Below, one piece after another: positions 16,742 through 25,387 of a stretch of 64,000 nucleotides of DNA. Each line of letters starts with the position of its first letter. The stretch's first letter is position 1. A program made the position numbers and the translations under genes. This stretch comes from Streptomyces rhizosphaerihabitans (GTDB taxonomy: Bacteria; Actinomycetota; Actinomycetes; Streptomycetales; Streptomycetaceae): contig NZ_JAODTZ010000035.1 in the NCBI RefSeq assembly GCF_025399795.1, forward strand, positions 42,387 through 106,386, read 5' to 3'. Below the pieces are notes generated by a model. That model made no database searches and was not told the DNA's origin. It saw only the letters and a program-made list of their open reading frames with translations.

Positions 16742-18460
16742 TCACGGTCTGCGGAAGATGGTGATCGAGTGGCCGACCTCCTCGACCCGTCGGCTCGTGG
16801 CGATCAGAGCCTTCAGCGGGGCGTCGGCCTTGTCGATCGAGGTGTCGGACACGACGAGCAGCCCGTGCACCCGGTCCGCGGGCACCGTGCGCGGATCGGC
16901 CGCGTCGATGCCGTAGGCGGCCGGCACACCGGCGCCCTTGTACACGAACCACACCTTCTCGTGCGGGTAGTGCCCCTTCAGCCGGTCGGCCAGGCGGCCG
17001 AGATCCTGGCCCCAGTCGACGTTCGAGTCGTGCAGGCGCAGATAGGTCTTCTCCGGGCCGCCGAACGCCTCGTTCGAGTACGGCAGGTAGTACGGGTATG
17101 TCAGCAGCGAACTGACGGCGACGAACAGGACCAGCGCCGCCGTGACGATCACCGCCCGGCGCCGGCGCACGACGACGGCACAGCCCGCCGCGACCGCGAG
17201 GAACACCGGCATGAACACGGCGTAGCGCACGCCGAGATCGCGGGAGCCGGTCATCGCCGAAGCCAGCAGCAGCGCCGGAGGGACCAGGAGGTACGGGGCG
17301 GCGGGCCGCAGCCGGCGCACGGCGAGCAGCGCGACCGCGCCGGCCGTCCACAGTGCCGCCATGCCGAGCGGGGTCTTTATCAGCAGCGCGGCCGGCAGGT
17401 AGTACCAGAGGGAACCCTGGTAGAGACGGCCGAGGAGGAAGCCCTGCCAGGTCGCGTTCTCGTAGCCGAACTGGACCCGCATCCCGTCGCGGTACGGCTG
17501 GGGCACGGGCAGGTGGCCGATGAGCAGTGCGCGCAGTCCGTGCACGGCGGGCATGTCCGCGGGCGCCGTCCAGCGCAGCCGGGGATCGACGGCGAGATAC
17601 GTCGCCCACACCACCGCGAGGGCCACCACGGCCATGCCCGCGGCGGCCGCCGCACCCCGTCCGAGCAGCCGGGCCTTCGCCCGCGTGTCGCTCCACGGCG
17701 CCGCGCCGGGTGCGGGGCGGCCCGCGTGCCACACGGACGCGACCGCGAGGAGCAGCAGCACCGGAACGGCCGGCAGCATGCTCATCTTCGTCGCCACCGC
17801 CGCGCCGAGCGCCACGGCGGCGAGCGGCAGGTACCGGAGCGGCCGCCGCCTGGCCCGCCACACCAGCCACACCGAAGTCAGCAGGAAACCCGAGGCCGGC
17901 ACGTCGAGCGTGGCCAGCGAGCCGTACGCGATCACGTCGGGCGAGAACGCGTAGAGCGCGAGCGCCACCAGCGCGCCCACGCGGCCCGCGAGTTCACGGG
18001 CGAACGCGAGGACGACCAGACCGAACAGCAGGGTCAGGACGATCACCGGCAACCGTGCCCACAACATCAGCCGCCAGGGATCGTTGCCGGACTCGTACAG
18101 CACACGCCGCCCGAGCTCCGTCTGGTCGCCCTTGAACGCGGGGTCGAGGTGCGGGTGCGCGAACAGCAGCCCGCTGCCGATGATCAGTTTGCCCAGCGGC
18201 GGATGCTCGGGGTTGTACCGAAGGTCGTGCTGCTGGACGTAGACCGTCGCCGCGCCCACGTACACGGGTTCGTCGATCGTCGGCGTCTGCTCCACGGCCG
18301 TACTGACCATGGCGAAGGCCATCTGGACCAGCAGCAGGACCACGGCGACGACGAAAGCGGCCCGCTTGTGCCGCCGCAGCCGCTCGAAGAACCTCGGCGG
18401 CGCCACGGCGCTGTCCACCAGCACGCGGTCGTCGACCCTGCTGGCCATGAATGTCGGCAT
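16742..18460 (-). CDS. Membrane glycosyltransferase, GT39-like (dolichol/polyprenyl-phosphate-sugar dependent)
   Basis: 572 aa, an integral membrane protein with about 11-12 hydrophobic segments. The first extracytoplasmic loop has QTPTIDEPVYVGAATVYVQQHDLRYNPEHPPLGK: the TIDEP aspartate and the HPPL block are catalytic-loop features of GT39/PMT-type enzymes, which transfer sugars from polyprenyl phosphates outside the membrane. A soluble C-terminal domain (SNVDWGQDLGRLADRLKGHYPHEKVWFVYKG) follows. Start ATG 18460, with ATG 18448 also possible. It is monocistronic. The acceptor is unknown. Confidence 0.82.
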   Translation of the reverse strand: MPTFMASRVDDRVLVDSAVAPPRFFERLRRHKRAAFVVAVVLLLVQMAFAMVSTAVEQTPTIDEPVYVGAATVYVQQHDLRYNPEHPPLGKLIIGSGLLFAHPHLDPAFKGDQTELGRRVLYESGNDPWRLMLWARLPVIVLTLLFGLVVLAFARELAGRVGALVALALYAFSPDVIAYGSLATLDVPASGFLLTSVWLVWRARRRPLRYLPLAAVALGAAVATKMSMLPAVPVLLLLAVASVWHAGRPAPGAAPWSDTRAKARLLGRGAAAAAGMAVVALAVVWATYLAVDPRLRWTAPADMPAVHGLRALLIGHLPVPQPYRDGMRVQFGYENATWQGFLLGRLYQGSLWYYLPAALLIKTPLGMAALWTAGAVALLAVRRLRPAAPYLLVPPALLLASAMTGSRDLGVRYAVFMPVFLAVAAGCAVVVRRRRAVIVTAALVLFVAVSSLLTYPYYLPYSNEAFGGPEKTYLRLHDSNVDWGQDLGRLADRLKGHYPHEKVWFVYKGAGVPAAYGIDAADPRTVPADRVHGLLVVSDTSIDKADAPLKALIATSRRVEEVGHSITIFRRP

Positions 18461-18528
18461 GCCCTTTGTTACGTCCGCTCCGTACGAGCCTGCTCATCGG
18501 CCGGCCCACGGATTCGGGTGCGCGTCGA

Positions 18529-18557
18529 GGCGCCGGCCGGATGATCCGGCCGGCGCC
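18529..18557. terminator. 14-bp perfect hairpin downstream of the DUF308 gene
   Basis: GGCGCCGGCCGGAT (18529-18542) and its exact reverse complement (18544-18557) flank a single G. It lies after the DUF308 stop (18667) and before the GT39 start (18460) on the same strand, so it probably isolates the two genes. Confidence 0.7.
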
Positions 18558-18666
18558 CAGGCAGGGGAGTCACGAGTATGCCCGGCCTTCCGCACAACTC
18601 GAGGAATCGCGGGCGGCTGTGTGCGTACGGCAGGGCGTGCCCGGCCTCCTCCGTCTCGGCCTCGCC

Positions 18667-19329
18667 TCAGTAAGGGGAGGCCGGGTCACGTGGCCCGGCC
18701 GAGACCGCCCTGCGCAGGGCGGCCCGCCAGGCGAAGGCCACGGCCAGTTCGACCAGTCCGATCAGCACCATCCACAGGCCGAGCAGCCGGGTCAGGGCAC
18801 GGGCGGACTCGGTCGGCAACGCCAGCACGACGATGCCCGCGATGATGCCGATCGCCGCCCCGCACAGGACGAAGCCGCGGTGCGGCAGGTCCTTGCTCGC
18901 AAGGGCCGTGTACGCGGTCAGCACGCCGGACACGAGCCAGACGACGCCGACGATCAGGGACAGCGCGGCGATGGTCTGCATCGGGTTGCGCAGACACAGG
19001 ACGCCGGCCAGTACATAGAGCACCGAGATCAGCAGTGCGGCGAACCGGTTGCCCTGCTCCCGGTGGCCGAAGACCGACACGAACCGGAACAGGCCGATCA
19101 CGAGCAGATAGAGACCGAGGAGAACCGCCAGGATGTGCAGGGTCTCCTCGGGCCAGACCAGGACCAGGATGCCCGGGACCAGCGTCGCGACGGCCGAGCC
19201 GAGGAGCCAGGTCCAGGAGGCGCCGACTCGGTCCAGCAGCACCGTGGGGTCACCCGGGGGCCCGTAAACCGGGCCGCCGGGCCCGGGTTCCGATCCGGCG
19301 GGCGGTGCCGAACCATGCGATTCGGTCAT
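18667..19329 (-). CDS. HdeD-like DUF308 membrane protein
   Basis: 220 aa. A Gly/Pro-rich N terminus is followed by six membrane helices arranged as three DUF308 two-helix modules (for example TLVPGILVLVWPEETLHILAVLLGLYLLVIGLFRFV and VLYVLAGVLCLRNPMQTIAALSLIVGVVWLVSGVLTAYTAL). HdeD-type proteins are stress-associated membrane proteins of unknown biochemistry. Start ATG 19329 with GAGGAGGAA upstream. A perfect TCACCC-N5-GGGTGA palindrome lies about 110 nt upstream (19430-19446), shared with three neighbouring genes. Confidence 0.88.
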   Translation of the reverse strand: MTESHGSAPPAGSEPGPGGPVYGPPGDPTVLLDRVGASWTWLLGSAVATLVPGILVLVWPEETLHILAVLLGLYLLVIGLFRFVSVFGHREQGNRFAALLISVLYVLAGVLCLRNPMQTIAALSLIVGVVWLVSGVLTAYTALASKDLPHRGFVLCGAAIGIIAGIVVLALPTESARALTRLLGLWMVLIGLVELAVAFAWRAALRRAVSAGPRDPASPY

Positions 19330-19429
19330 GGTTCCTCCTCACGCGGTCGAGCGGGCCACTGCCGGACCGCCGACGGGACGGTGGGTGGATTCCCGGCCTC
19401 CAGAGTCCCGTGCGCCGGCGTCCGGCGGG

Positions 19430-19446
19430 TCACCCCCGACGGGTGA
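19430..19446. promoter_or_regulatory. Shared palindrome, copy 1 (upstream of DUF308 gene)
   Basis: TCACCC-CCGAC-GGGTGA, a perfect inverted repeat with a 5-bp spacer, centred 109 nt upstream of the ATG at 19329. The same word recurs at 24903-24919 and with one mismatch at 19758 and 21532. Confidence 0.65.
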
Positions 19447-19472
19447 TCCTCATGGCTGCGCCGGCCGCGTCC

Positions 19473-19676
19473 TCATGGCTGCTCCGGCAGTTGGCGCATC
19501 TCCACGACACGCAGCCCCAGCGACCGGCAGCGGGCCAGCAGCCCGTACAGATGTGCCTCGTCGACGACCGGGCCGAACAGGATGGTCTGGCCGGAAATCA
19601 GCACGTGATCCATCTCCGGGAACGCCTCGGAAAGCGTCTCCGACAGATGTCCCTCGACGCGGATCTCGTACTGCAT
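19473..19676 (-). CDS. Small conserved-looking protein (67 aa)
   Basis: 67 aa starting MQYEIRVEGHLSETLSEAFPEM and ending LRVVEMRQLPEQP. Codon use is typical of the genome and GGGGGAG lies 8 nt before the ATG, so it looks genuinely coding. The pattern (beta-strand, HLYGLLARCRSLGLRVVEMRQL) suggests a small alpha/beta domain. I do not recognise a function. It sits between the DUF308 gene and the DHA2 transporter on the same strand, and has its own copy of the shared palindrome 90 nt upstream (19758-19774). Confidence 0.75.
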   Translation of the reverse strand: MQYEIRVEGHLSETLSEAFPEMDHVLISGQTILFGPVVDEAHLYGLLARCRSLGLRVVEMRQLPEQP

Positions 19677-19757
19677 GTGGGGCTCCCCCCGGCGAGCGGC
19701 CTGGGGCAGGCGGACGGCCCTTCCCTACGATCATCCGGCGCGCCGTGTCTCCCGCCC

Positions 19758-19774
19758 TCACCCGCAGAAGGTGA
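19758..19774. promoter_or_regulatory. Shared palindrome, copy 2 (upstream of 67-aa gene)
   Basis: TCACCC-GCAGA-AGGTGA, one mismatch from the perfect palindrome, centred 90 nt upstream of the ATG at 19676. Confidence 0.55.
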
Positions 19775-19803
19775 ACCTGGGTCCGAGGCGCCGCCTCGCG
19801 CGT

Positions 19804-21429
19804 TCACGCCTGCCCGAGGGAGTCGGCCGGCGCGCCGCTGTCAGGGGACTTCTTCCGGCCCGCCCGCCCGGTCGGCAGGTGCGTCGTGACCAGGAAACTG
19901 GCCAGCGTGATGCCGCCGGCCGCGAGGATCGCCGCCTTCAGGCCGTTCAGCTGCGCCGTTGCGTAGGAGTCCGTGACAGCGGCTACTTCGGCCGGCGGCA
20001 GGCCGGCTTGTTCGGCCGCCGTATGCACCTGGTCGGTGGAGACGAAGCTGATGCCCGCCTCCAGAGCGACGCCCGTCTTTTGGCGTGCCTCCTCCGACAG
20101 GTCCGGATTGTTCGCCACCTGGGTGGTGAAGGCCTGGGCCAGGGCGCCGATGAGGATCGATCCGATGAGCGCCGTACCGAGCGCGGAGCCCAGATTCTGG
20201 GCCGTGAACTGGAGGCCGCCGACCTCGCTGCGCTCCTCCTCGCCGACGGTGGACTGCACCACGTTGCCCAGCTGCGAGGCGAGCAGACCCATGCCGACGC
20301 CCAGCAGAGCCATGGCTCCGGCGAACTGGGCGTCGTCGATGACCGGGTCGATGGTGGACAGCAGCCATGCGATCGCGCCGAGGAGGGTCAGAAGGGCCAG
20401 CCTGACCACACGGCGGGGCCCCATCACCCGTCCCAGCCGGGAGGCCAGTACGGAGGCCACCAGCATGGTGACGGACACCGGGAGCAGCCGCAGTCCCGTC
20501 TGGAACGCGTCGAAGCCCTGCACCACCTGGAGATACAGCGGGATGGCGAAGAACAGCCCCAGCAGGATGAGGTTCTGGCTGACCAGTGTCAGCAGACCGG
20601 AGCGCAGGGGCAGTTTGTGCAGCAGCGAGAGATGGATCAGGGGGTCGGTGCCGTGCTCCTCCCTGCGGCGCTCCCACTTGGCGAAGGCGGCCAGGACGAG
20701 CACGCCTGCGGCGACGACGAACAGCGTCGGAGCGAACCCGAAGATCGTGAAAGGAGGGTTGCGGGGCTGTACCCATCCCCAGGAACTGCTCTGGAGCACA
20801 CCGAGCACACCCAGCCCCAGTCCGGCCGCGGACAGGGCGGCGCCCACGCCGTCCAGCTTCGGGTGGGGCTCGGTCCGGGGCGATTCGGCGATCGCCCCGC
20901 GGAAGACGAGCATCGCGATGACGACCACGACCTCACCCGCGAAGACCAGACGCCAGGTGAGGTACGTCGTCACCCAGCCGCCCAGTAGTGGTCCGACCGC
21001 GATGCCCGCGCCGGCGAGCCCGCCGATGACACCGTAGGCGACGGCCCGGTCCTTTCCGGTGTAGGCCTCCGCCACGAGGGCCGCCATGGCCGGCAGAACC
21101 ATGGCGGCGCCGAGCCCTTCGATCACCGACCAGCCGAGCGTGAGTACCCACAGCGTGGGAGCCACGGCGGTCAGGGCCGACCCGACGCCGTAGACCATCA
21201 GTCCGATGATGAACATGCGCCGGCGTCCGAGGATGTCACCGAGCCGCCCGCCGGTGGCCATGAAGGCCGCCATGACCAGGGCGTAGAGCGTGATGACGGC
21301 CTGGATGGCGGTGACCTCGGTGTCGAAGTCCTCGACCAGCTGGCTGATGGACACGTTCATCACGGAGGTGTCCAGGACCATCAGGAACTGGGCCGTGCCG
21401 AGCACCATCAGAGCGCGCCAGTGCTTCAC
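19804..21429 (-). CDS. MFS drug transporter, DHA2 (EmrB/QacA) type
   Basis: 541 aa with about 14 membrane helices. LGTAQFLMVLDTSVMNVSISQLVEDF is helix 1 with its motif D1; GGRLGDILGRRRMFIIGLMVYGVGS is motif A; VLPAMAALVAEAYTGKDRAVAYGVIGGLAGAGIAVGPLLGGW contains motif C (antiporter). It should export toxic compounds with proton motive force. GTG 21429 is preferred as the start because GAGGTGG lies 6 nt upstream; ATG 21444 gives five extra residues. A one-mismatch copy of the shared palindrome is centred ~96-111 nt upstream. Divergent from the LuxR gene. Confidence 0.9.
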   Translation of the reverse strand: MKHWRALMVLGTAQFLMVLDTSVMNVSISQLVEDFDTEVTAIQAVITLYALVMAAFMATGGRLGDILGRRRMFIIGLMVYGVGSALTAVAPTLWVLTLGWSVIEGLGAAMVLPAMAALVAEAYTGKDRAVAYGVIGGLAGAGIAVGPLLGGWVTTYLTWRLVFAGEVVVVIAMLVFRGAIAESPRTEPHPKLDGVGAALSAAGLGLGVLGVLQSSSWGWVQPRNPPFTIFGFAPTLFVVAAGVLVLAAFAKWERRREEHGTDPLIHLSLLHKLPLRSGLLTLVSQNLILLGLFFAIPLYLQVVQGFDAFQTGLRLLPVSVTMLVASVLASRLGRVMGPRRVVRLALLTLLGAIAWLLSTIDPVIDDAQFAGAMALLGVGMGLLASQLGNVVQSTVGEEERSEVGGLQFTAQNLGSALGTALIGSILIGALAQAFTTQVANNPDLSEEARQKTGVALEAGISFVSTDQVHTAAEQAGLPPAEVAAVTDSYATAQLNGLKAAILAAGGITLASFLVTTHLPTGRAGRKKSPDSGAPADSLGQA

Positions 21430-21531
21430 CGGTAACCACCTCATCGAGTCGGCCCGTGACGCTGGTGCGTCGAACAGTGGCGTCCGGCCCCTGCTCCGCT
21501 CCCATGAGACCCGAAGACGGCGGATCCCGCC

Positions 21532-21548
21532 TCACCCACCGCGGGCGA
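21532..21548. promoter_or_regulatory. Shared palindrome, copy 3 (MFS/LuxR divergent region)
   Basis: TCACCC-ACCGC-GGGCGA, one mismatch, between the divergent MFS (start 21429/21444) and LuxR (21687) genes. It could serve either or both. Confidence 0.5.
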
Positions 21549-21686
21549 CCGGAGCCTGCCTTGCGACTTTCGGCACAGCGGGTGACGATCAGTGTGCGGG
21601 GGTTACGCCGGGGAGGGAGCTGTGGACCCGGACCACATCGGATCGAACACGTCGCCGCAGCCGATGGAACGCGGAGGCAGAACCCC

Positions 21687-24338
21687 ATGGCCGGGCTGCT
21701 GACCCCAGGTGGTGACCCCCTGCTCGCCGTCCGGTTCACCGTCCCGGACCTGACGGAGACCTTCGTGCGCAGGCCTCGTCTGGTCGGACGTCTGACCGAG
21801 GGCGTTCAGGGCCCGCTGACCCTGGTGAACGGGCCCGCGGGCGCGGGAAAGACGCTCCTGGTCGCCCACTGGATCTCCACGATGGACCGTCCGGGTGACG
21901 TGGCCTGGCTGACCGTGGAGCACGAGGACACCGGCCCCGGCATCTTCTGGACGTACGTACTGGAATCCCTGCGGCGGCACGGAGCGGCGGTTCCGGACGA
22001 CATCGGCAGCCCCTCCAGCCCCGGCGACGTGGACCACTCACTGCTGACCCGGCTCGCGGCCTGGCTGAGCGAGCGCGCGGATCCGGTGATCCTGGTGCTC
22101 GACGAGTTCGACCGGGTGGGAGCCTCGGCAGAGGTCGCGGACGAGCTCCAGTTCGTCCTGCGGCACGCGGGCGGCGGTCTGCGCCTGGTGATCGTCAGCC
22201 GTACGGAGCCGCAACTGCCGCTGCACCGCTATCGTGCCGCCGGAGCGGTCGCCGAGGTCCGGGGCGCCGACCTGGCGTTCGTTCCGGGCGAGACGGCGAC
22301 CCTGCTGAGCCGCCACGACATCCGGCTGTCGGACGACGGCGCGCGGTCGCTGACGGAGTGGACCGGAGGCTGGGCGGCCGGGCTGCGGCTGTGCATCCTC
22401 GCGGCGCAGCACGTGGACGATCCGGACACGTTCATCAAGAACTTCGAGGCGGGCCAGAGCACGCTCGCGGACTTCCTGCTGGCCGAGGTGCTGGAGGCGC
22501 AGTCGGACGAGACACAGGACCTGCTGCTCCGGTCGAGCATCCTCGAACAGATTCACCCGGATCTGGCCAACGCCCTGACCGGCCGGGACGACGCGGAACC
22601 CATCCTGGCCGGGCTTCAGCACGCCAACGCGTTCGTCGAGGCCATCGGCCACTCGTGGTACCGGCTGCACCCCTTGTTCGCCGAGATCCTGCGCGTCCAT
22701 CTGCGCGTACGCCATCCGGGTATGGAGCCCGAGCTGCGCCGGCGGGCCGCTCGCTGGCTGAGCGACGCGGGACTGCTGGCGGAGGCTCTGCCGCATGCGG
22801 CCGGGGCCGGCGAATGGGAGCTCGCGGCGGACCGGTTCGTCGACGAACTGGCCATCGGGCAGCTGCTGACCGGGCTCGACGCCGAGCGCCTCGACGGACT
22901 CTTCGCCGCCATGCCTCCGGATGCCGCCGGTCCGGCCGCGTGCCTGGTGCGCGCCGCCCGTGAGCTCGTCCGCCACGACGTCGACCGGGGGCTCGACTTT
23001 CTGCGCCGGGCCGGGGAGAACCTGACCGACGAGGGTGCCGGAACGGCGGCTCTGCGGCTGAGCCACGCGCTGCTGAGGGTGTTCGCCGCCCGGCTGACCG
23101 GCTCGGCCGAGCGGGCGGAGGCGGCAGCCGAGGACATGAAGGCGGCGGAGCTGTTCCTCCCGGCCGAGCGACTGGAACAGCACCCGGAACTGTGGGCCCT
23201 GATGCTCACGGACCTGGGCTCGGCACAGCTGTGGGCGGGGCGGTTCGACGCCGCCCGGACCTCGCTGTCCGGCGTCGCGCAGCTGGATGACGGACCGTCC
23301 ACCGCGTACCCTCGGCACGAATCGCTCAGCCGGCTCGCCCTGATCGACTTCGTGTGCGGCCGGCCGGGCCGCGCCGAGACGCACGCGCGGGCGGCGGTCG
23401 CCGAGGCGGAGCGCTCCGGTCTGCCGCCCGCCGCCCGGACGGGGGTCGCCCAGCTCGTGCTGGCGGCGGTCGCCATCGACCGTGACGATCTGGCCGCGGC
23501 GCAGACACACCTGGACCAGGCGACCGCCTCCACCACGGCCTCGCACGATCCCGTCGCGACGGCGGGCCTCGGTCTCCTGCGCTCCCGGATGCTGCTGGCC
23601 AAGGGGCATCCGAAGGAGGCGCTGCGCGTCCTGCAGGAGCTGAAGCGCCCCCCGCACGGCGTCGAGCCCTCGCCGTGGTTCAGCGACCGGGCCGCGCTGG
23701 CCATGTCCACCGCGCACCTGGCCCTCGGTGATCCGCTCGCCGCGTTGGACGTGCTCGCGGAGGAACGGGCCACCGGTCCCGAGGCCACGGCGGCCGCCGC
23801 CCGTGCCCGGCTCGCGACCGGTGACGAGCAGGCGGCACGCGCCCTGCTCGACGGACTTCCCACCGAGCTGGACGACGGGCCCGGCATCGCCGTCCGGGTG
23901 CTGCTGGCACGGGCGCAGACCGCGGACGCGCTGGGCGACGACTCCACAGCACAGCGGCTGGTGGCGCGGGCCCTGCGGCTGGCCCGGCCGGAGCATCTGA
24001 GACGGCCGTTCGTGGAGGCCGGTCCCTGGCTGCGGTCGTTCGTGCGACGCCGGCCCGTGCTGGCCCAGGGCCACGAATGGCTCCCGGTGATGGCCGCGGT
24101 GCGGGGCACCGAGCCCGCCCCGCGGCCGGATCAAGCGCCGGTGATCGAAGCCCTCAGCGATCGCGAGAAGGAGGTGCTGGAACGCCTCGCGCAGATGATG
24201 TCGAGGGACGAGATCGCCGCCGACCTGCATCTGTCGGTCAACACGGTCAAGACCCACCTCAAGAGCGTCTACCGCAAGCTCGCCGCGACCCGCCGGGGCG
24301 AGGCCGTACGGCGGGCCCGCGACCTGCACCTCCTGTGA
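21687..24338 (+). CDS. Large LuxR-type (LAL/MalT-like) transcriptional regulator
   Basis: 883 aa. An N-terminal P-loop ATPase has Walker A GPAGAGKTLL (near residue 50) and a Walker-B-like ILVLDEFDR. A long helical TPR-like middle region follows, then a C-terminal LuxR HTH: LSDREKEVLERLAQMMSRDEIAADLHLSVNTVKTHLKSVYRKL. This is the MalT/LAL design, in which ATP and an inducer switch the regulator on. Start ATG 21687 with GGAGG 9 nt upstream; longer upstream readings lack support. It sits in the middle of four genes carrying the same palindrome, which makes it a candidate to bind that site; this is inference. Confidence 0.92.
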   Translation: MAGLLTPGGDPLLAVRFTVPDLTETFVRRPRLVGRLTEGVQGPLTLVNGPAGAGKTLLVAHWISTMDRPGDVAWLTVEHEDTGPGIFWTYVLESLRRHGAAVPDDIGSPSSPGDVDHSLLTRLAAWLSERADPVILVLDEFDRVGASAEVADELQFVLRHAGGGLRLVIVSRTEPQLPLHRYRAAGAVAEVRGADLAFVPGETATLLSRHDIRLSDDGARSLTEWTGGWAAGLRLCILAAQHVDDPDTFIKNFEAGQSTLADFLLAEVLEAQSDETQDLLLRSSILEQIHPDLANALTGRDDAEPILAGLQHANAFVEAIGHSWYRLHPLFAEILRVHLRVRHPGMEPELRRRAARWLSDAGLLAEALPHAAGAGEWELAADRFVDELAIGQLLTGLDAERLDGLFAAMPPDAAGPAACLVRAARELVRHDVDRGLDFLRRAGENLTDEGAGTAALRLSHALLRVFAARLTGSAERAEAAAEDMKAAELFLPAERLEQHPELWALMLTDLGSAQLWAGRFDAARTSLSGVAQLDDGPSTAYPRHESLSRLALIDFVCGRPGRAETHARAAVAEAERSGLPPAARTGVAQLVLAAVAIDRDDLAAAQTHLDQATASTTASHDPVATAGLGLLRSRMLLAKGHPKEALRVLQELKRPPHGVEPSPWFSDRAALAMSTAHLALGDPLAALDVLAEERATGPEATAAAARARLATGDEQAARALLDGLPTELDDGPGIAVRVLLARAQTADALGDDSTAQRLVARALRLARPEHLRRPFVEAGPWLRSFVRRRPVLAQGHEWLPVMAAVRGTEPAPRPDQAPVIEALSDREKEVLERLAQMMSRDEIAADLHLSVNTVKTHLKSVYRKLAATRRGEAVRRARDLHLL

Positions 24339-24407
24339 GCCGCGGACCCGTGCCGTCCCGAGTCTCCGCCCGGTGCTACCGCGCGGTGTCATGTGGTGCC
24401 GTGCGGG

Positions 24408-24827
24408 CTATTCGGTGTCCGCGTCCGGCCTCGCCACACAGAGCGCCCAGATGACGAAGCCGTACAGGGCTATCAGCGTCAGGGACCAGACGGGGTAGTA
24501 CGGGATGTCGAGGAAGTTGGCGATGATCAGCAGCGCCGCGATGCCCACGCCGATCACGCGTGCCCAGGTGGCCGCCGTGAACAGGCCGAGGCTCACGACC
24601 ACGGCGACCGCGCCGAGCGTCAGGTGGATCCAGCCCCAGCTCGTCAGGTCGAACTTGAAGACGTAGTTCTGGCTGGTGACGAAGACGTCGTCCTGGGCGA
24701 TCGCCATGACGCCCCGCAGGATGTCCAGGACGCCGGAGACGAACAGCATCACCGAGGCGAAGATCATCAAGCCGCCGGCCGCCGTCAGGGCGGTCTTGGA
24801 GTGGGTGTGATGCTGGGTGGTTGCCAT
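24408..24827 (-). CDS. DUF7144-like small membrane protein
   Basis: 139 aa with four hydrophobic helices: GGLMIFASVMLFVSGVLDILRGVMAI, WGWIHLTLGAVAVVVSLGLF, WARVIGVGIAALLIIANFLDIPYYPVWSLTLIALYGFVIWAL. This layout (DILRG, WGWIHL, FLDIPYYP) is that of a common actinobacterial membrane family of unknown function often found in stress loci. Start ATG 24827 with GGAGG 8 nt upstream. The shared palindrome TCACCC-CCTAA-GGGTGA is centred 84 nt upstream. Confidence 0.85.
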   Translation of the reverse strand: MATTQHHTHSKTALTAAGGLMIFASVMLFVSGVLDILRGVMAIAQDDVFVTSQNYVFKFDLTSWGWIHLTLGAVAVVVSLGLFTAATWARVIGVGIAALLIIANFLDIPYYPVWSLTLIALYGFVIWALCVARPDADTE

Positions 24828-24902
24828 GGCTGAACCTCCGTTGCGTGGGCCGCTGTCGCAGCCACTCACCACCGAGCCTGCGACAGCCGGCCCCCTCCGG
24901 CC

Positions 24903-24919
24903 TCACCCCCTAAGGGTGA
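24903..24919. promoter_or_regulatory. Shared palindrome, copy 4 (upstream of DUF7144-like gene)
   Basis: TCACCC-CCTAA-GGGTGA, perfect inverted repeat, centred 84 nt upstream of ATG 24827. Confidence 0.65.
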
Positions 24920-25081
24920 CGATGAAGGGCCCCGAGCCCTGGGTCCCGAGTCCGGAGCCCTGGGTCCCGAGTCCCGAGTCCCGGGACCCGGAGCCCCGGA
25001 GCCTGAGACCCGGGGCCTGGGTAAGAGGGGAGAGGCCGAGGGAGGGGGACGGTCGGCCCGGCACCGGCCGCTTCCGCCGTT

Positions 25082-25310
25082 GCCGGGATTCGCGGCTTGG
25101 CCGGACGGTGGCCCTTGCCCGTGCCGGGGTTCGTTGCCTGGCCGGAGGGCTGGCGTTGCCCGTGCCGGGGTTCGTTGTCTGGCCGGAGGGCCGCCGTTGC
25201 CGGGGTTCTGGGCTTGGCCGGACGGCCGTCGCCGCTCCTGTGACGGGGGTTCGCCGCTCGGCCGGACGGCCACCGTTCCCCATGCCGGGGGTTCGCCGCT
25301 CCGCACCCGT
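25082..25310. repeat. Minisatellite-like tandem repeats, ~41 bp x about six
   Basis: Six degenerate units start near 25082, 25123, 25164, 25199, 25243 and 25284, each like GCCGGGGTTCG...TGGCCGGAGGGC...CCGTT. Just before them (24930-25025) is a second low-complexity stretch built on GAGCCCTGGGTCCCGAGTCC. The 470-bp gap between the DUF7144-like gene and the GH4 gene holds nothing else; open frames through it are composed entirely of the repeat and are not convincing genes. Confidence 0.75.
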
Positions 25311-25387
25311 CGCCCCTGCCGGGCCGGGGGATCGCGGGCCCGCCGGACCGGCGCCCCGGCCGCTCCCCCGGGCCGGGAGTCGCGGGC

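Noticed and set aside
24866..25306. 146-codon minus-strand ORF
   Set aside because: Its sequence is only the translation of the minisatellite and low-complexity block.
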